64,000 nt of DNA from Trichopria drosophilae (GCA_030407085.1 CM059584.1:139180001-139244000); one strand, 5' to 3'. Positions 26,672 to 39,090 are shown, numbered from the stretch's first letter. The notes: a model not told the origin generated them from the sequence alone. Program-made: numbers and translations.

Positions 26672-28468
26672 TGCAAATCTCTCCTGCGTATCTAGTATTT
26701 CGATGAAGAGCGAAAGCTTATCATCCACGATCTTGAAACCGTTTCGAGGTTGCGCTAGCAATTGCTGAATAGCTTGTGAAGTAGTGAGCGAGATCGCAGG
26801 ACTAGTGGCTGGTGTGGCAACTCGAATGTTGCCGTTGCTATTCACGGTGGAGTTGTTCGTGCCGTGCAAATGAGTACATCCGAGAAAAATCGGATTTCCA
26901 TTCGGCGATACTCCACAATTGAACGGTTTGAAGGGCGATCCGTGGAATGTCGGACTTGGCCGTGGGCCTGTTGCTCGCGACCCATTTGGCACGTTTGGAA
27001 GCGATAGCCGTCGAACCGCGCTGTTGTTATTTTGCTGCTGCTGTTGTTGTTGATGCTGTTGTTGCTGCTGCTGTTGTTGTTGGGAAGGTGACTTCATCAG
27101 TTGGTAATCGCTAGCGGATGACGTCAATGATCGATAACCGGAATCCGACGGTGAAATCGGAGCTACCGGCGGTGCTTGCGGAGTGGAAGCAATGCTGTGC
27201 GGCCTATTGCGTAGAGAAGAACTGGTTGTCCAGGTGTTGCAATTCCCAGGATTAGTCAAGACACTCAGTCCGGGACTTTGTGTCGTGGGCGTTGGTGGTT
27301 GTGGGTGGGGAAGGGTCGTGGGGTACGCGCGACGAGGTACGGGTTGATGAAGCACCATGCCGGAGGCGCCCCACTGAATTGGTTCCCCAGGTGTGCGGGC
27401 TGTTGAATTTGCATGTTGCACATTTGTCGCTGATGGTGTTGCTGATGATGCGGATGATGACGCTGCGGCTGTTGGTGTTGAAGCAATGCTGTGAGGTCGC
27501 CGTGGTATATGTTGCTGTTGGAGTTGACCGTTCCATAAGGATTGAGGTGGTACTGCGCTACGATTCGTGGGTACCATGTTCCCAAGTGGGGTGCTCGGTT
27601 CATGCTGTCCGTTGTGTAAGGAAAACGGGGTACTTGCGACGGAATGTGCACGCCGCTGTACCCCGGATGGACTTGACTCCGCAGAGACGGAAACGTAGGC
27701 TGAACCGTTACTTCCGCCCCATGATGAGAGGGGTGAGTCTGAGACGGTTGATGCGGCTGATGGTGTTGACGACTGGGACGGCGATGGTGGTATGGTTCGT
27801 CCAGCGAAAGCCGCTGTAATTGATTGGATACTTGCGAGGTGAGGTGATGGCCCGGAAATACTATAAGGACGTCGCGCTGCTGATTGTGGTAATCCGTTGG
27901 GAATAGAGCGAACTTTATTTGCTCCTGATGCGGTAATGGGAGCTGGTGGTGTGTAGAGCGAGAATCCATTGTGATTTGGGCTGCGGGCGGACAGCTGGTT
28001 GATCGAAGGCGACTTGAGGCTGTTGTGTTGCTGTTGCTGGTAGTCGCCGATGATGCTTGTTCGTAGCGGGGTCGAGGGGTGTGAGGAGGCCGGGGTGGGC
28101 GGAGGTGGGGACTCGCGTAGATCTTCATATTCGGCGGGCAGTGCCCAAGATAATGATGGTGTTGTAGGTACTGTTGATAGTACTGATAATGGAGATACCG
28201 TTGGTAATGTTGGTAATTGAGCGTGCTCGGATTCGTTGTTTGAATTGGCTGCTGCTGCGACTGACTTGAGTCTATTAATGTTGACTCGCCCGCCAATGAG
28301 GTTTGCACCTGCGACGTGCTGTTGCTGTAAATGACGATCATTCAGACTGGCACGGCCATTGACGGTTCCACGGTAGAACGAAGTGCCCGAGGCAAGATTT
28401 AGCGTTGTCGGTTTTTGCTTCACTCCGCCGTTAGGCTGCGGAGAGGCTTCGGACTTCGGCTCGCCCAT
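26669..28468 (-). CDS. Coding exon (600 codons) of a Ser/Pro/Gln-rich protein; gene continues beyond this exon
   Basis: The open frame starts at an ATG at 28468 (MGEPKSEASPQ...). An in-frame TTG two codons upstream is not needed as a start. The frame stays open for exactly 600 codons to a CAG|GTCAGT splice donor; reading through the donor hits a stop two codons later, so this is an exon and not a whole gene. The product is low-complexity and rich in Ser, Pro, Thr, Gln and Asn. It has no signal peptide or membrane segment, which suggests an intracellular protein. A basic-Ser motif recurs: RRPYSISGPS (199-208), RRAHSVASTP (272-281), RRPHSIASTP (323-332), NRPHSIASTP (421-430) and RRLSLPNVP (486-494). 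Many SP/TP sites are present. A Gln run broken by one His spans 463-479. The last 35 residues (QAIQQLLAQPRNGFKIVDDK..., then LFIEILDTQERFAQ) look like the start of a folded helical domain that continues in the next exon. The family is not recognised. A Suppressor-APC-type domain start is a guess at best. Confidence 0.85.
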
Positions 28469-30010
28469 TTGCAACTTAGATCCTATTTATTTCTATTTTT
28501 TTGAAATCCTTTCAGTCATAATGAACATTCGAGACCTTGAAAAAATCCAACAAACGTGTAGGAAGAAGTTCGGAAGGTAGCCGGAGAATCGATTAGGAAG
28601 CTGGTAACACGTCGCAAGCGTCTATTTCCTTTCTTCGAATTCGTTGGCAAGATTCCAGTCTTGTAGAAGTTTACTAGCTTAGTATTGCAGTTGAATGAAT
28701 CGCAAGAAGATGTGACGCGGCTGTTGTGCCGCACCGAAATCGTCGCAAAATCGGCATATGCGATACACCCAAGCGCATCTTCGAATGTTCCCTACAGGGA
28801 TTTTATTTCGTATTATGCACCTGCCACTCGTTATTTGTATTCGAGAGTTGTCAGGGACACGCGATTTACTTTCGTCTGGCCGTTCTGTTCTTAGCGTCGG
28901 CAGTCAGTCTCGAGATAAGACCGAGTGGAAACAGACGATATGGTATTAGCACACGCGCTTCAAGCACCAAGTAACTTCTTATAATATCGTCGTTGAGTAC
29001 TTCAGAATTCCTTTTCACTTATTATCTTAGTAGACTTCGTTTACTACTCGTTAACGTTTCAAATATATATGTGGAATAAAATAATGAATACTATATATTA
29101 ACAATTCACTATATATTATTGTTTTTCTAAATGGATCTAATATTAAAGTCAAACTCGTTGACGAGTCGATGTAAATTTTCTCCAAACAGCTTGTCACACC
29201 TCTTCACTAACGTTGCACTGGGGGAAAAAACACTGCACTCCGTAAACATCCAAGCATAAATTTTTCTTACAATTCGATGTGAAATTCAACAAATAAGGTT
29301 ATTTTAACAAGAATAAATGCTTGAGGCCGTTAGGATCCGCGCACTCGAACCGTTTTTCCTTCGACCGTTACTGACTTCCGGCGAACCCCAGACTCGGTAC
29401 TGACCGTCTCCTTTAATCGCGTCGGAACGGGTAGAAGCGTCTTCCCTCTGGGTTGCCGTCGCATTTGGTCACGGTGATTTCCGCTTCCCTCATACAGAAG
29501 CGCGGACCTCCCGGTCGACGGCTTGGAGGCGGATTGGAGGTTAGTCGGTCTCGCGTGGTCGCCGAGCCGGGGGCGAAGTGGCGCGTTTCACTTTGAGCAT
29601 GGTGAGATTCCGAGTCTCGAAAACGCACGCTTGCGCCGCCGCGTGCAACGCCGTCGCACCATCCCCCCGTGGTACCTCAGGTGCATCGCTACGTCCCTGC
29701 GCCGTGCCTACCCAACTCCCACCCACAATTCCCTACTCTCCCGTAATCTCCCTCTATCCCATCATCCCGCTGCCTTTCCTCCGGAGTCTGCGTTACGTAG
29801 CCACGAGCCACGGTAACATCCAGCGAACCACTCTGCGTCTTCCACCACCTAATGCCGACGCGCTACTATTCCGCAACCGGACCAAGATGCACAATGTGTT
29901 CTTTTTGTTCTTTCCGTATTCTCAGTCGGTCTACTCTATTCCGTCTACTGATCGAAATGGAAACATCCCAGAGCATTGCAAGCACTCTCATGACACCCAT
30001 TTCTCAATAA
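28469..30010 (-). other. 5' flank of the Ser/Pro/Gln-rich gene (probable 5'UTR and promoter region)
   Basis: Directly upstream of the ATG there is no convincing acceptor. A pyrimidine-rich stretch ending in TTCAAG at about 28541 (minus strand) is one possible 5'UTR exon boundary. Further upstream, 29300-29900 is clearly richer in GC and CpG than its surroundings, as expected of a housekeeping or developmental promoter. No TATA box can be chosen with confidence. Several open frames on both strands here are explained by the base composition and show no protein-like features. Confidence 0.35.
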
Positions 30011-30027
30011 ACACGTAACTTTGGTTT
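30011..30027 (+). repeat. 17-bp direct repeat, left border of the satellite array
   Basis: ACACGTAACTTTGGTTT is identical to 32115-32131, on the other side of the array. The two copies bracket about 2.1 kb of satellite plus element B. Confidence 0.6.
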
Positions 30028-30029
30028 CA

Positions 30030-32110
30030 TCCCTACAGCGTGCTGGTTGAAAACACAGGAAACATGATGATAGATATGTTGTCTAACTTTTAAAACTGAA
30101 GAAGCTAAATACTATTCCTAAAATCGAATGGTCAAATTTAGGACCATTATACCATTAACGCCGAGAAGGACACTTTTTAAGCCACCATTTTCACGGCGCT
30201 ATTTCCAATTTATTTGACGGAGAAAAGAATCGTGAATTTTGTTGAAGAAAGGTTGCTCTTTCCAATGGTGTCCATGAAATGTTGAAAAAATTTAAATGTC
30301 CACGTAAAAATGGATGTTTTTCGTAAAAAAAAACATGATTCTCGTCCAGTTTCCGGTTTGGAATCACTCTAAAATCTTTGTACATCCTGTACTTTTGGTT
30401 TAAACTTAAAGTATCGATGATTTATGTAAATAATTTTGGTCCACAAAATTTAAAATGGCGGCCAAAAGGCCAAATTTTTTACTTAAACATTCAAGAATTT
30501 TTTTCTCGAAAACTATGGACATTTGGAACAAAGTTATAACAACGAAAAATGTTTAATATTGATTAAAGAATGCAATAAAATTTTTTCAGAATTTTGTGAC
30601 ATTTATTTTTTTAGCTACTGGGTTTTTGAAGAAAAAAATAAATGTCTCAAAAAATTCTTACAAAATTGTATTGCATTCTTTAATCGATATTAAACATTTT
30701 TCATTCTTATAAGTTTTTTCCGAAAGTCCATAGTTTTCGAGACAAAAATTCTTGAATGTTTAAGTAAATAAATTGGCGTTTTGGCCGCCGTTTTCAATTT
30801 TGCGGACCAAAATTAATTATGTAAATCATCGATACTTTAAGTTTAGAGCAAAATACACGATCTACAAAGATTTTAGAGTGATTTCAAACCGGAAACTGAA
30901 CGAAAAACGAAGTTGAAAAAAAGTTTATAGTAAAAAATGTTTTTTTATAAAAAACCTTTATTTTTACGAGGACATTTAAATTTGTTCAAAATTTCATGGA
31001 CACCGACGGAAAGAGCAACCTTTTTTTGATAAAATTCACTGTGTCACGACGATTTTCTCCGTTAAATGAATTGGAAATAGCGCCATAAAAGGGGTGACTT
31101 AAAATGTGTCCTTCCTGACATAGGTTAAAGGAATAATAAAATGGAATATTATAGGATGAGCATATGATCAAGTCTTTAGCTTTGGGATATCTTTAATACA
31201 TGAAATAATTGAAATGTATTTTACGCAATCCTGAAACCAAAGATTGGGCATTTGCTGAAATAATTACATATAGGTAATACTCCAGAATAACGTGTATTAT
31301 CTCTGTGTAAGTTGGAATGTCTTAAAATTAACCCTAAAGTCGGATATGTTATATATAATGGCCATATTCCAGTGAAACAGTCAATAATAGGACCATTCAC
31401 AAATAATAATGTAATATTCCGAAAGAAATATATTGTCAAATCTACGAGTGTCCTAAAATAATTCCTAAAATCGAATGTATTTTGTGCAAAGTATTGACAA
31501 AAAGTCAATTATAGGACCCTTGTAGAAATAATCAATTTCAGGTAATAAACAGACTGTCAAACCTCTGAACTTAGGATACCCGTAGGCCGTCTCTAAAATT
31601 GGATGTACGTACTAATGATGGTGCTAAAAAACAATATACAATAGGACCATAGCAGAAATAATTATATGCAGGGAATATTCCAGAATAAACTTATTATCAG
31701 ACTTTCGAAAAACAAGTGTCCCAAATTCTTATAGAAAATCGACTGTATTTTACGCAATATTGATGTTACTAAAAAATGGTTAATAATAGGACCCTTGCGG
31801 AAAAACTCGACTACAAGGAAAATTATAGAATAAACTTATTGCCAAAGGTCGGAACTTGGGATATCGCTAGGTCATTCCTAAATGAGATGTATGTATTTTA
31901 CGTAATGAAATGATGGTGATAAAAAATATAAAAGATAATACCATAGCGGAAATAATTATGTACAGAGGATATTCCAGAATAAAAGGTATTATTGAACCTC
32001 TGAAGATGGAATGTCTTAATGTGATATCTAAAATCGATTGTAGAGTACCTAATGTTGAAGTGTGAAATAGTCAATAATGGGACCATTACAGAATAAATAC
32101 ATATGTCTAG
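30030..32110. repeat. Degenerate satellite array, unit about 125-150 bp, interrupted by element B
   Basis: The motif AATAGGACC (variants AATTATAGGACC, AATGGGACC) recurs at about 31386, 31511, 31641, 31785, 31936 and 32074. Each is followed by GAAATAATTATATACAGG-like and ATTCCAGAATAA-like blocks and preceded by TTCCTAAAATCGA and TATTTTACGCAAT blocks. The same landmarks appear left of element B (CCTAAAATCGAATGG and TTAGGACCATTA at 30117-30148), so the element jumped into an existing array. Roughly eight units are recognisable. Confidence 0.7.
30151..31132. mobile_element. Foldback element B inserted within a satellite array
   Basis: Two arms of about 450 bp (30151-30600 and 30640-31132) are imperfect inverse copies. 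Landmarks include AGAAGGACAC against GTGTCCTTCCT, GGCGCTATTTCCAATT against its inverse, AAGTATCGATGATTTA and GCATTCTTTAATC. Ends resemble those of elements A and C (ACCATTAACGCCGAGA; inverse of the right end TCCTTTAACC), so a common family is likely. A clean TTAA duplication is not preserved: alternative TTAA borders would be 30155-30158 and 31125-31128. There is no coding capacity. A transcript through it would form a long, imperfect double-stranded RNA. Confidence 0.75.
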
Positions 32111-32114
32111 ACAC

Positions 32115-32131
32115 ACACGTAACTTTGGTTT
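32115..32131 (+). repeat. 17-bp direct repeat, right border of the satellite array
   Basis: Exact copy of 30011-30027. It may be an unequal-exchange joint, a duplication border or a long target-site duplication. Confidence 0.6.
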
Positions 32132-35100
32132 TGATCTTCCTAGCTCTCTAATTAAAGCCAGTTCGATGAATTTTCATATATTGTGAAACTGTACATTTCG
32201 TCCCAGACAATTCATAAACTAAATTTTAAGTTTAAAAACTATCAACTTTAGGAAAAAATTGCGAAGAATACGAAACGTTTGTAATTCATCATAGAATATA
32301 GCAACATTTTATTGAACAATTTAACAAATGTTTTAAAATTTTAAATAACAAATTTCTGAAAATATCGTTTAAAAAGTTTACAAAATTGGAGCACATTACC
32401 TGACGATTTCGAAGAACTTATTTTTAGAATTTTTTTAAAGAAGCTCATAGTTTTTTAGTTAGAGCCTCAGAAATTTTCACATTGATGTACTATTGCTGGA
32501 ACCACATTTTTTAAATATTTTGTTATATTTGTAATGCAATAATGCAGCAATTTTTCGAACATTTTTAACAGTGTATGATCTTATTCACTGGGGAAAAAAT
32601 ACATTCATATGTTGCCATTAAAAAATATTATAAGAAGGTCATAGTTTTTAAGTTACAGCCTCAGAAATTTTTTAAAGAAATTATCACAGGGATGCATTTT
32701 AAGATAGTTTCCATGGAGTGGGATATAAAAGTAACATTTTTTCATAAAATTCAAATATTTTGTCCACCTTTGTGCATAGTTTCCGTAACATTCTAATATT
32801 CTCATAGTTCGAAAAAATCATAAGAATAAATATTTATACCTTTCTTAGCAATTGTTTTCAAACTTGATGTCACTAGAATTTATGATGGATGAGACTCAAT
32901 TTTGATTTAGAAATCTTCGGCAGCAACGTTAAAAATAGTATAATATGTATACTTTCTATCATCTTGTTTTCAACTTTGATTTTAATACCAAAAATACTAG
33001 ATTGAAAATAAAGTGACCTAACCTAACTAATTAGAATAAAACCGGAATGAAACTGTTACTTTCGAAAACCTTGTCTGTAAAAGTACTTTCTGCATTTCTT
33101 GGAGTCAAGATTCATTTACTACAGATGTAAAATTGAATTCCTAATATGAAAATTGTGAATTTTCGCTGTTGATCGTCTAATTCTCGACCAATCGACATCA
33201 CCCTTCAGTAGAGAATTTCACAAAAGTGACTTCTTTTTTAGTGATTTCCCACTTTAAGAGACTTATAAAGAATATTTCAGCTGTGAGATTAATATTCAGT
33301 AATAATTTAGAAAATATAAACATCGAATTGATAATTTCGGGTTAAATATAAACGTTTTCCTCCATAAACCCCAACGGCCTCAAAGCGAAAAATATAATGA
33401 TTATAATTTGCGAACAAGTTATCGGATTGAGTACGTAGTTTCTAGTTCATTGACCTCTGGATAATCGATTGATTTCTGCACTTCATTTCCAAACGGTTCT
33501 CGGATTGGTGCATATTCGCATCGGGGATTAAAGTAAAATAAAATGCATTTAAAACACGAAAACAAAATTGTTATGTATTTCATTTTATCAACAACATTTA
33601 GTTTGAAGCGGTTTAGTATCATCGAAATAAATTCAATTATATATAATAATTTAATTTTGTTCCAAATCCATTTTATTTCATCTCTATAGCTGGAAAATTT
33701 TCATATCAAAGGCGTATGACAGATAAATGCACTTACGAAGGCGAAATATATTCTCAAGACATATTCAATAGATTTTAGAAAACTCCTGAAATTTTCGTCA
33801 CAGTTCTAATTTAAAACAAAAACAGTTTTTTAAACTGCGAGTACAATGTACCCGCGATTCAAGCTCTTAACTATATCGTGCCAGAAAATGACAATGCAAC
33901 TTTGAAACAATAGAAAGTTGAGAAGTTTAAATGCTTTCAATTCTGTCTTCCCGATGATAACTATTATCACGAATATTATTAACTATGTGCGCGAAAATGA
34001 AATAAACGTTTAATAACTTACAATAGTAATAATCTTATAATTATTTTTGTAGTATTTAAATTTTTAAATAGAAAATTTTTAAATATTTTTGTAGAAAATT
34101 ATTATGAAATAAAGTGATTGTTTGACAAATAATTTCGTTAGATAATATTAAGAATAGAAACAATTTTCCATTTTAATAATTTTTTTAACATCGACGTGTT
34201 AAATTAGATCTGCTTTTAAATTTTTTAATTTAATTCTGGTTGCTTAATCATCTTTGAAAACCTTCGCATTTTTAAGACAAATGAACTTTGATGATAACTT
34301 TCTTACATCTTATTCAGCCATTTTGAAAAAAACTTTATTTCATAGAGTGAATATAACCAAGAATCTGACAAGTCACTTGAAAATGCAAAAATTATATTTG
34401 CGATACTTTCGGTACCTCAACCCCGAGTTTCTGTCCACTTAAATTAACAACTTAAATTATCATAGCATCATCGTCGGTATCGTTAAACGTAAATATTTAT
34501 AGTTTTTTTATTTTAGGTGAAAATTACAACTTGTAGACGTCATACAAGCGACATTTTCCTGCAAAGAACGTCTACGTGTCGCGATTTATATCACGCTCTT
34601 TTACAAGATAAAGACTTTAAAAAATTGGATATATATTTGGAACCATGTGTAATATCATCACAATGTAAAAAAAAGTCTTCGATACAAGTGGGAAAAAGTT
34701 TTTTAAAAAGCGAGAACCGAAGGCGAGGTTTTTTCAAAAAACATTTTCCCACATGCACCTAGATGTATTTTTTGTCGCAACTGGGTGTAAAATGTGGAAG
34801 AAAAAAGTCAAAATTGAGTAAAACCGCATTTTACCCACGTTGTAACAAAAACACATTTTTGTATAGAACTAACAATTATTATTGCAAAATGAAGCTTAAA
34901 AAATTGTTGAAACTATGATTTTTTCATCAAAACTGTAACGATAGTCAATTCTTAATTTTTTTCTTTCCGTTTTAGTTTAGCTACACAGTGTAACTGTTAT
35001 TAATGTAAATTGTTTCTTAGTTTATTTACAATAAAAATTAAGGTCTTTAAAAAAATTGTTGGTGCACTTTTAATAAAATAACAACTTACAAGTCGTTCCG

Positions 35101-36256
35101 ATCATATCCCTCCCCCTCCTCCCTCTTTATAAATCACTATAAAAACAATTGTTTTTGACAAACAAAAACCCGGAGCCTAACACTAGATCCGAATGACAGA
35201 AAGCTCACCGAACGATTTTCAAATTTCCAGCCACAAACACAATCCATTAACGCTTACGGGAATAGCTGAAAGCTCGCATGCAGAAACGCAGGAAAGTTCC
35301 TTTTCCACGTCGCGCTTTTCAGAATGGGTTTTCTCGCCCGTGGAGCGTTTAAACGCGACGAAAATGCTGGAAGTAATATCCCATAGAAAATGAGAAATCC
35401 ACGCGTAAAGGCTTCTTTTCCACGTACCTCGAAACCTTATTTGAGTAATCGTAACGTCGTCGTACGGCGAAATGTACATGGAAGGGAAAAGAGGGACGAA
35501 AAGTCTTAAAGACATTTTGCAGAGCTAAGAGACGGAGACGGCGAATGCCGTACCGGCGTAATGACAAGTTGTGTACCATCCAGCTCGCCTTATGCGTCTC
35601 TTCGCGACGCCATCAGTGGGAAGAGCCTGATAACGAGACTCCCCACCTAGGAGCTTTATTCGTTTTATTCACGACACGCGAATTTCGCCCCGCAGCATGC
35701 AGCGCGATTAAGCTCCGCGTGTGCGAGCTTTTTTTTTTTTCATTGCGAGTGGTCGTTGCCCTATTTTGCGGCTCGAGCGAATCCCACACTATTTGTCATT
35801 TGTAATATAACGACGGACACTTTGATGTTTTAATACAGGAAGAACCCTTTTTAAGGTTTGGATGATTGCAGGAATATTTTTCGACCTTCGATGCACAAGC
35901 TTTTGCATTTAGATGAAAAAATAAGATGAAAAGGCAGTTTTTAGTATATTTTTAGACCCAGATCGAACAAGACTGGCTTTGTTTCCTGGCAGCCCTTTAA
36001 AAACCCGCTAAATACGTGTTTTGTGGTAGTTTTTGCATTTATCTTGAAAACTGCGAATCCGACAGAAAAATATGCCAAATAAAATATGTTGAGCAGAAAG
36101 TTCTCTACAAAATTGGTGTAATGAATTTCGTTTAGAGTAAAAATTCCTAAAATGTAGCAGTTTTCGAATTTTCCGAATTCGTTTGAAAATATATGAAAAA
36201 AGTCAATATGAGCGTAGTAAATATTTAAACCATTTACTCCCAAGATAGCGAGATTT
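32132..36256. other. No gene seen
   Basis: AT-rich DNA with the hairpin at 34.69 kb and a CpG-richer block at 35190-35800 without protein-like frames. Confidence 0.45.
34688..34752. repeat. Hairpin: 16 of 17 bp stem with CGAG..CGAAGGCGAGG loop
   Basis: GTGGGAAAAAGTTTTTT pairs with AAAAAACATTTTCCCAC. The loop contains AAGCGAGAACCGAAGGCGAGG-like sequence, the mark of the palindrome family. Just downstream a second pair, GTGTAAAATG and CATTTTACCCAC (34788-34840), resembles 39175-39236. Confidence 0.6.
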
Positions 36257-36260
36257 TTAA

Positions 36261-37412
36261 CTCATTTACAAAGGTCTGTAGCAAATCGAAAAATGAAAAT
36301 ATCATAATGAAATCAACTTACTTCACTATTTTTTGGTATGCTCTATTGGTTTATGGGGTCAAAACTTCATTTCCTTGCCGCAGAAAAAGAATATGTTTTT
36401 ATATTCTTTATATATCTTATATTTCATTATATATGAAAAAGTACAGAAAAAACGGAAAAATTTGTTTTCGACAATTTTGTACAAATTGATAATGGATAGT
36501 GATCCATTCCAAACTATGAAAAAACATACACAAATAAGTTGTAGTATAAAGGGAATTTTTTTATTGAGCTCCATTCAGGATATCCTATTAAAAATGGCGG
36601 GAAAGTGTGAAAATGTCTAAAAATACCTGTTTTTCCTAAATATTTGTAAAATAAATCTTCATCGATCAAAATGTCTGTTTTAAAGGTAAAATTTCGATTT
36701 ATTAAATATTCATGGTCACTTTTTAATATATTTGACGATGTTAGTCATGGCGGATTCAATGTGGTGGCCCAAATTTTTGACATGCCTCGTCGAAAAATGT
36801 TTCGGTGCTTTATTTTACGGCATTTCTTTATGTTTAAGATTATATTGAATCGAAGGATAATGAGGAATTTTCAAAATTCAAAATGTCGGCTAGAATATTT
36901 GAAATTACATTATTTCCAGTTAAAAAAGATCGTATCATATTTCAATGTAAAATTTCCATCGCCAAATATACTAAAAAGTGACCATGCATATTTAATAAAC
37001 CGAAATTTTACATTTCAAAACAAAAATGTAGATTAATGTCGATTTACTTCATGAATTAAGTATACAGGACAATAATTCAGCAAAAACACGTATTTATAGA
37101 AATTTTCACATTTTTGTGCCATTTTTAATAGGATAAAATGAACGGAGCTCAATTAAAAAAAATCTGTTTAAACTGCAACTTATTTGTCCACGTTTGTCCA
37201 TAGATTGGAATGGATCATCATCCATTATCCATTTGTAAAACATTGTCCGATTTTTCGGTACCTTTTCAGATAAAATACGCCGTATTGATTTTCTACGGCA
37301 AGGAATTGCAATTTTTCTCCATAAATCGATAGAGCATACCCAATTAGTAAAGTAAGTTGGTTTCATTATGATGTTTTCATTTTTTAATTTTCTAGAGAGA
37401 TTTGTAAATGTG
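36261..37412. mobile_element. TTAA-flanked foldback element C
   Basis: Bounded by TTAA at 36257-36260 and 37413-37416. The ends are CTCATTTACAAA and its inverse TTTGTAAATGTG. Arms are about 480 bp (36261-36740 and 36955-37412), with shared landmarks such as the ATGGTCACTTTTT/AAAAAGTGACCAT pair, TCCATTATC and the CTTGCCG/CGGCAAG region. The 200-bp centre contains GGCGGATTCAATGTGG. The terminal bases differ from elements A, B and D, so it may be a separate family. No transposase frame is present. Confidence 0.75.
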
Positions 37413-37416
37413 TTAA

Positions 37417-38817
37417 AAATATCGTCATCTCCGACTTTAATGGGCTAAACAAATTTTGTAACAAAAATTACATTTCCCGGAGTTATGCACAATTTAAATT
37501 TTGTATAATATTTCGGTAAAAACTTCATATCTTCCGATTCTATGAAGAGATATTTATGAAAATCGGTGGAAGTAAACAAAAAGGATTATATTTTTTATTG
37601 AAGTAATAAAATTTCAATTTTGGAGTTTACTCACTGTTATCGCAAAATTAATTTTTAATTATCTTCCACATTCTTAACATCTCCGAATGTTCATTCAAAT
37701 TAAAATAATAATCATGAAAAATAAAATAGCACAGTCGATTTATAAATAATAGATACTAAAATAATACAAAATTATTTATTATTAACTGTTTACTTTTTAA
37801 TTACATATTGTTTAAAATGTTCATTGCTGAAAGGTAATTTACGTTTTCAAATCATAATTTTCTAATTACGCTGCATGTTCCTTCATGAAAGAATTTAACG
37901 CTTTTAAAATATCTATAGCTCATTCACAAAAAAGTTTCGGGATAGTGATATGATTTAATGCGCAGGCATGATGAATGTCGCATTGTGCTAGATGATTTTC
38001 AGTTATTTTCATTTTTTTGGGAAACACAGAGGGTTTTCCTTTAAATAAGTCAGCATAACCTAGAAACGACATTCAAAGTTACAATTCTATCTAAAGTTGT
38101 CTGCCTTTTTATACCCCAAAATATGAGTTATTAATTTATTTAAAAAAGTCAATTTCACTTCCGAATAATATTAGAAAATAATATTTTGCGTTTTTGAGAA
38201 AACAAAACGAAACGATGCAAAATATTTAAAAAAGGGCGCCTTCAAGAAGGCACTGGACAGATATCCAAAATTTAAGATAGTACATGCAAAATAGAAGAAT
38301 AATAGACAAAGAAAGAAAAATATACAAGTAAACGTGAGAACAAAATTAAAGGATTGTTGCGTTCGGAACAGTAAAATTTTCCGACAGATTATTATTAAAG
38401 ATGTAATTTTAAGTGATCTATCGATCATTAGATCATTACATCATTAAATCATATAGTTTCGTGAAAAATTGGGAATGTATGCCATGTTTTGTAATTGTAG
38501 ATAACCAGTTGTAAATTAAAAATCAAACCAGTTATATTTAATTTTATAATTTCTTTTTAATTAAGAAAAAGTTGTTGATATTATGTACAAATTAAATTAG
38601 TCTATCGTTCCTACCATTTCCACTTTCCTACAATATTTAATTATGTACCAGCTTGTACTTTTCTTCAAAATTCGAAACTGAAGATCCTATATAGCAGATA
38701 AAAACATGGTACCTGATTTAGTATCCTCCATAACCTGACTGTAACCAGCCGTTATCGTCAAAACGGTGTTCAGTAGTAACTTGTGCTGTAAAAAAAACTT
38801 TCGATTTGATTTTCAAT
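37417..38817. other. No gene seen
   Basis: AT-rich DNA between element C and the inverted duplication. I searched here for the missing 5' half of the decayed secreted-protein copy and did not find it. Confidence 0.45.
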
Positions 38818-39090
38818 TAGTTTTCGGAGGGCGAAACTTTCAAAGGACGCTCTCACTGGTAATATTACTTCCGTTAAAGAGACGTCATCATCGTCTAATC
38901 TAATAGGGTCGTAACTCACAGGGCATAGACTTTGATGGTCTTTGAGATTCAGAATGTCTGATGATTTTGTCGTTTTTGAAGAATATAGTACTTGGCTTCG
39001 TAGAAGAATAAAATGTACCTAATGGTATAGTTTCTTACGTGTGAAGTTTTATTTTTGTCTCTTAATTAAATACAAGTAGTTTTCTGAGTA
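38818..39090 (+). pseudogene. Decayed 3' end (last codons plus 3'UTR) of the 87-aa secreted protein gene, inverted copy
   Basis: The plus strand from about 38820 aligns with the minus strand of the 42.0 kb gene. The codons for the ELSKD region are recognisable (GAAACTTTCAAAGGACGC against GGAACTTTCGAAGGACAC). The 3'UTR then follows with long matches, for example CACAGGGCATAGACTTTGAT, TGATGATTTTGT and TTTTATTTTTGTCTC. The stop codon and the Tyr-rich end are lost through small deletions and substitutions. No counterpart of the signal peptide or N-terminal half is found upstream, so this is a 5'-truncated fragment and not a second gene. It lies at the outer end of the left arm of a large inverted duplication. 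Confidence 0.75.

Noticed and set aside
27280..27819. 179-codon plus-strand frame
   Set aside because: Antisense of the Gln/Ser-rich exon; absence of stops is due to the exon's composition.
27265..28341. 358-codon minus-strand frame rich in His/Gln/Tyr
   Set aside because: It is the shifted frame of the 600-codon exon. Its composition (HHQQ, YQQY) follows from the CAG/CAA/CAC-rich coding sequence, and the main frame is longer and ends at a good donor.
29578..30018. 146-codon plus-strand frame in GC-rich DNA upstream of the large exon
   Set aside because: Overlapped by frames on both strands, random Pro/Ser/Arg composition, no splice-site or domain support; better explained as promoter-region DNA.
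30011..32131. Regular repeats considered as a CRISPR array
   Set aside because: Units are 125-150 bp, degenerate and without unique spacers, in eukaryotic DNA; it is a satellite.
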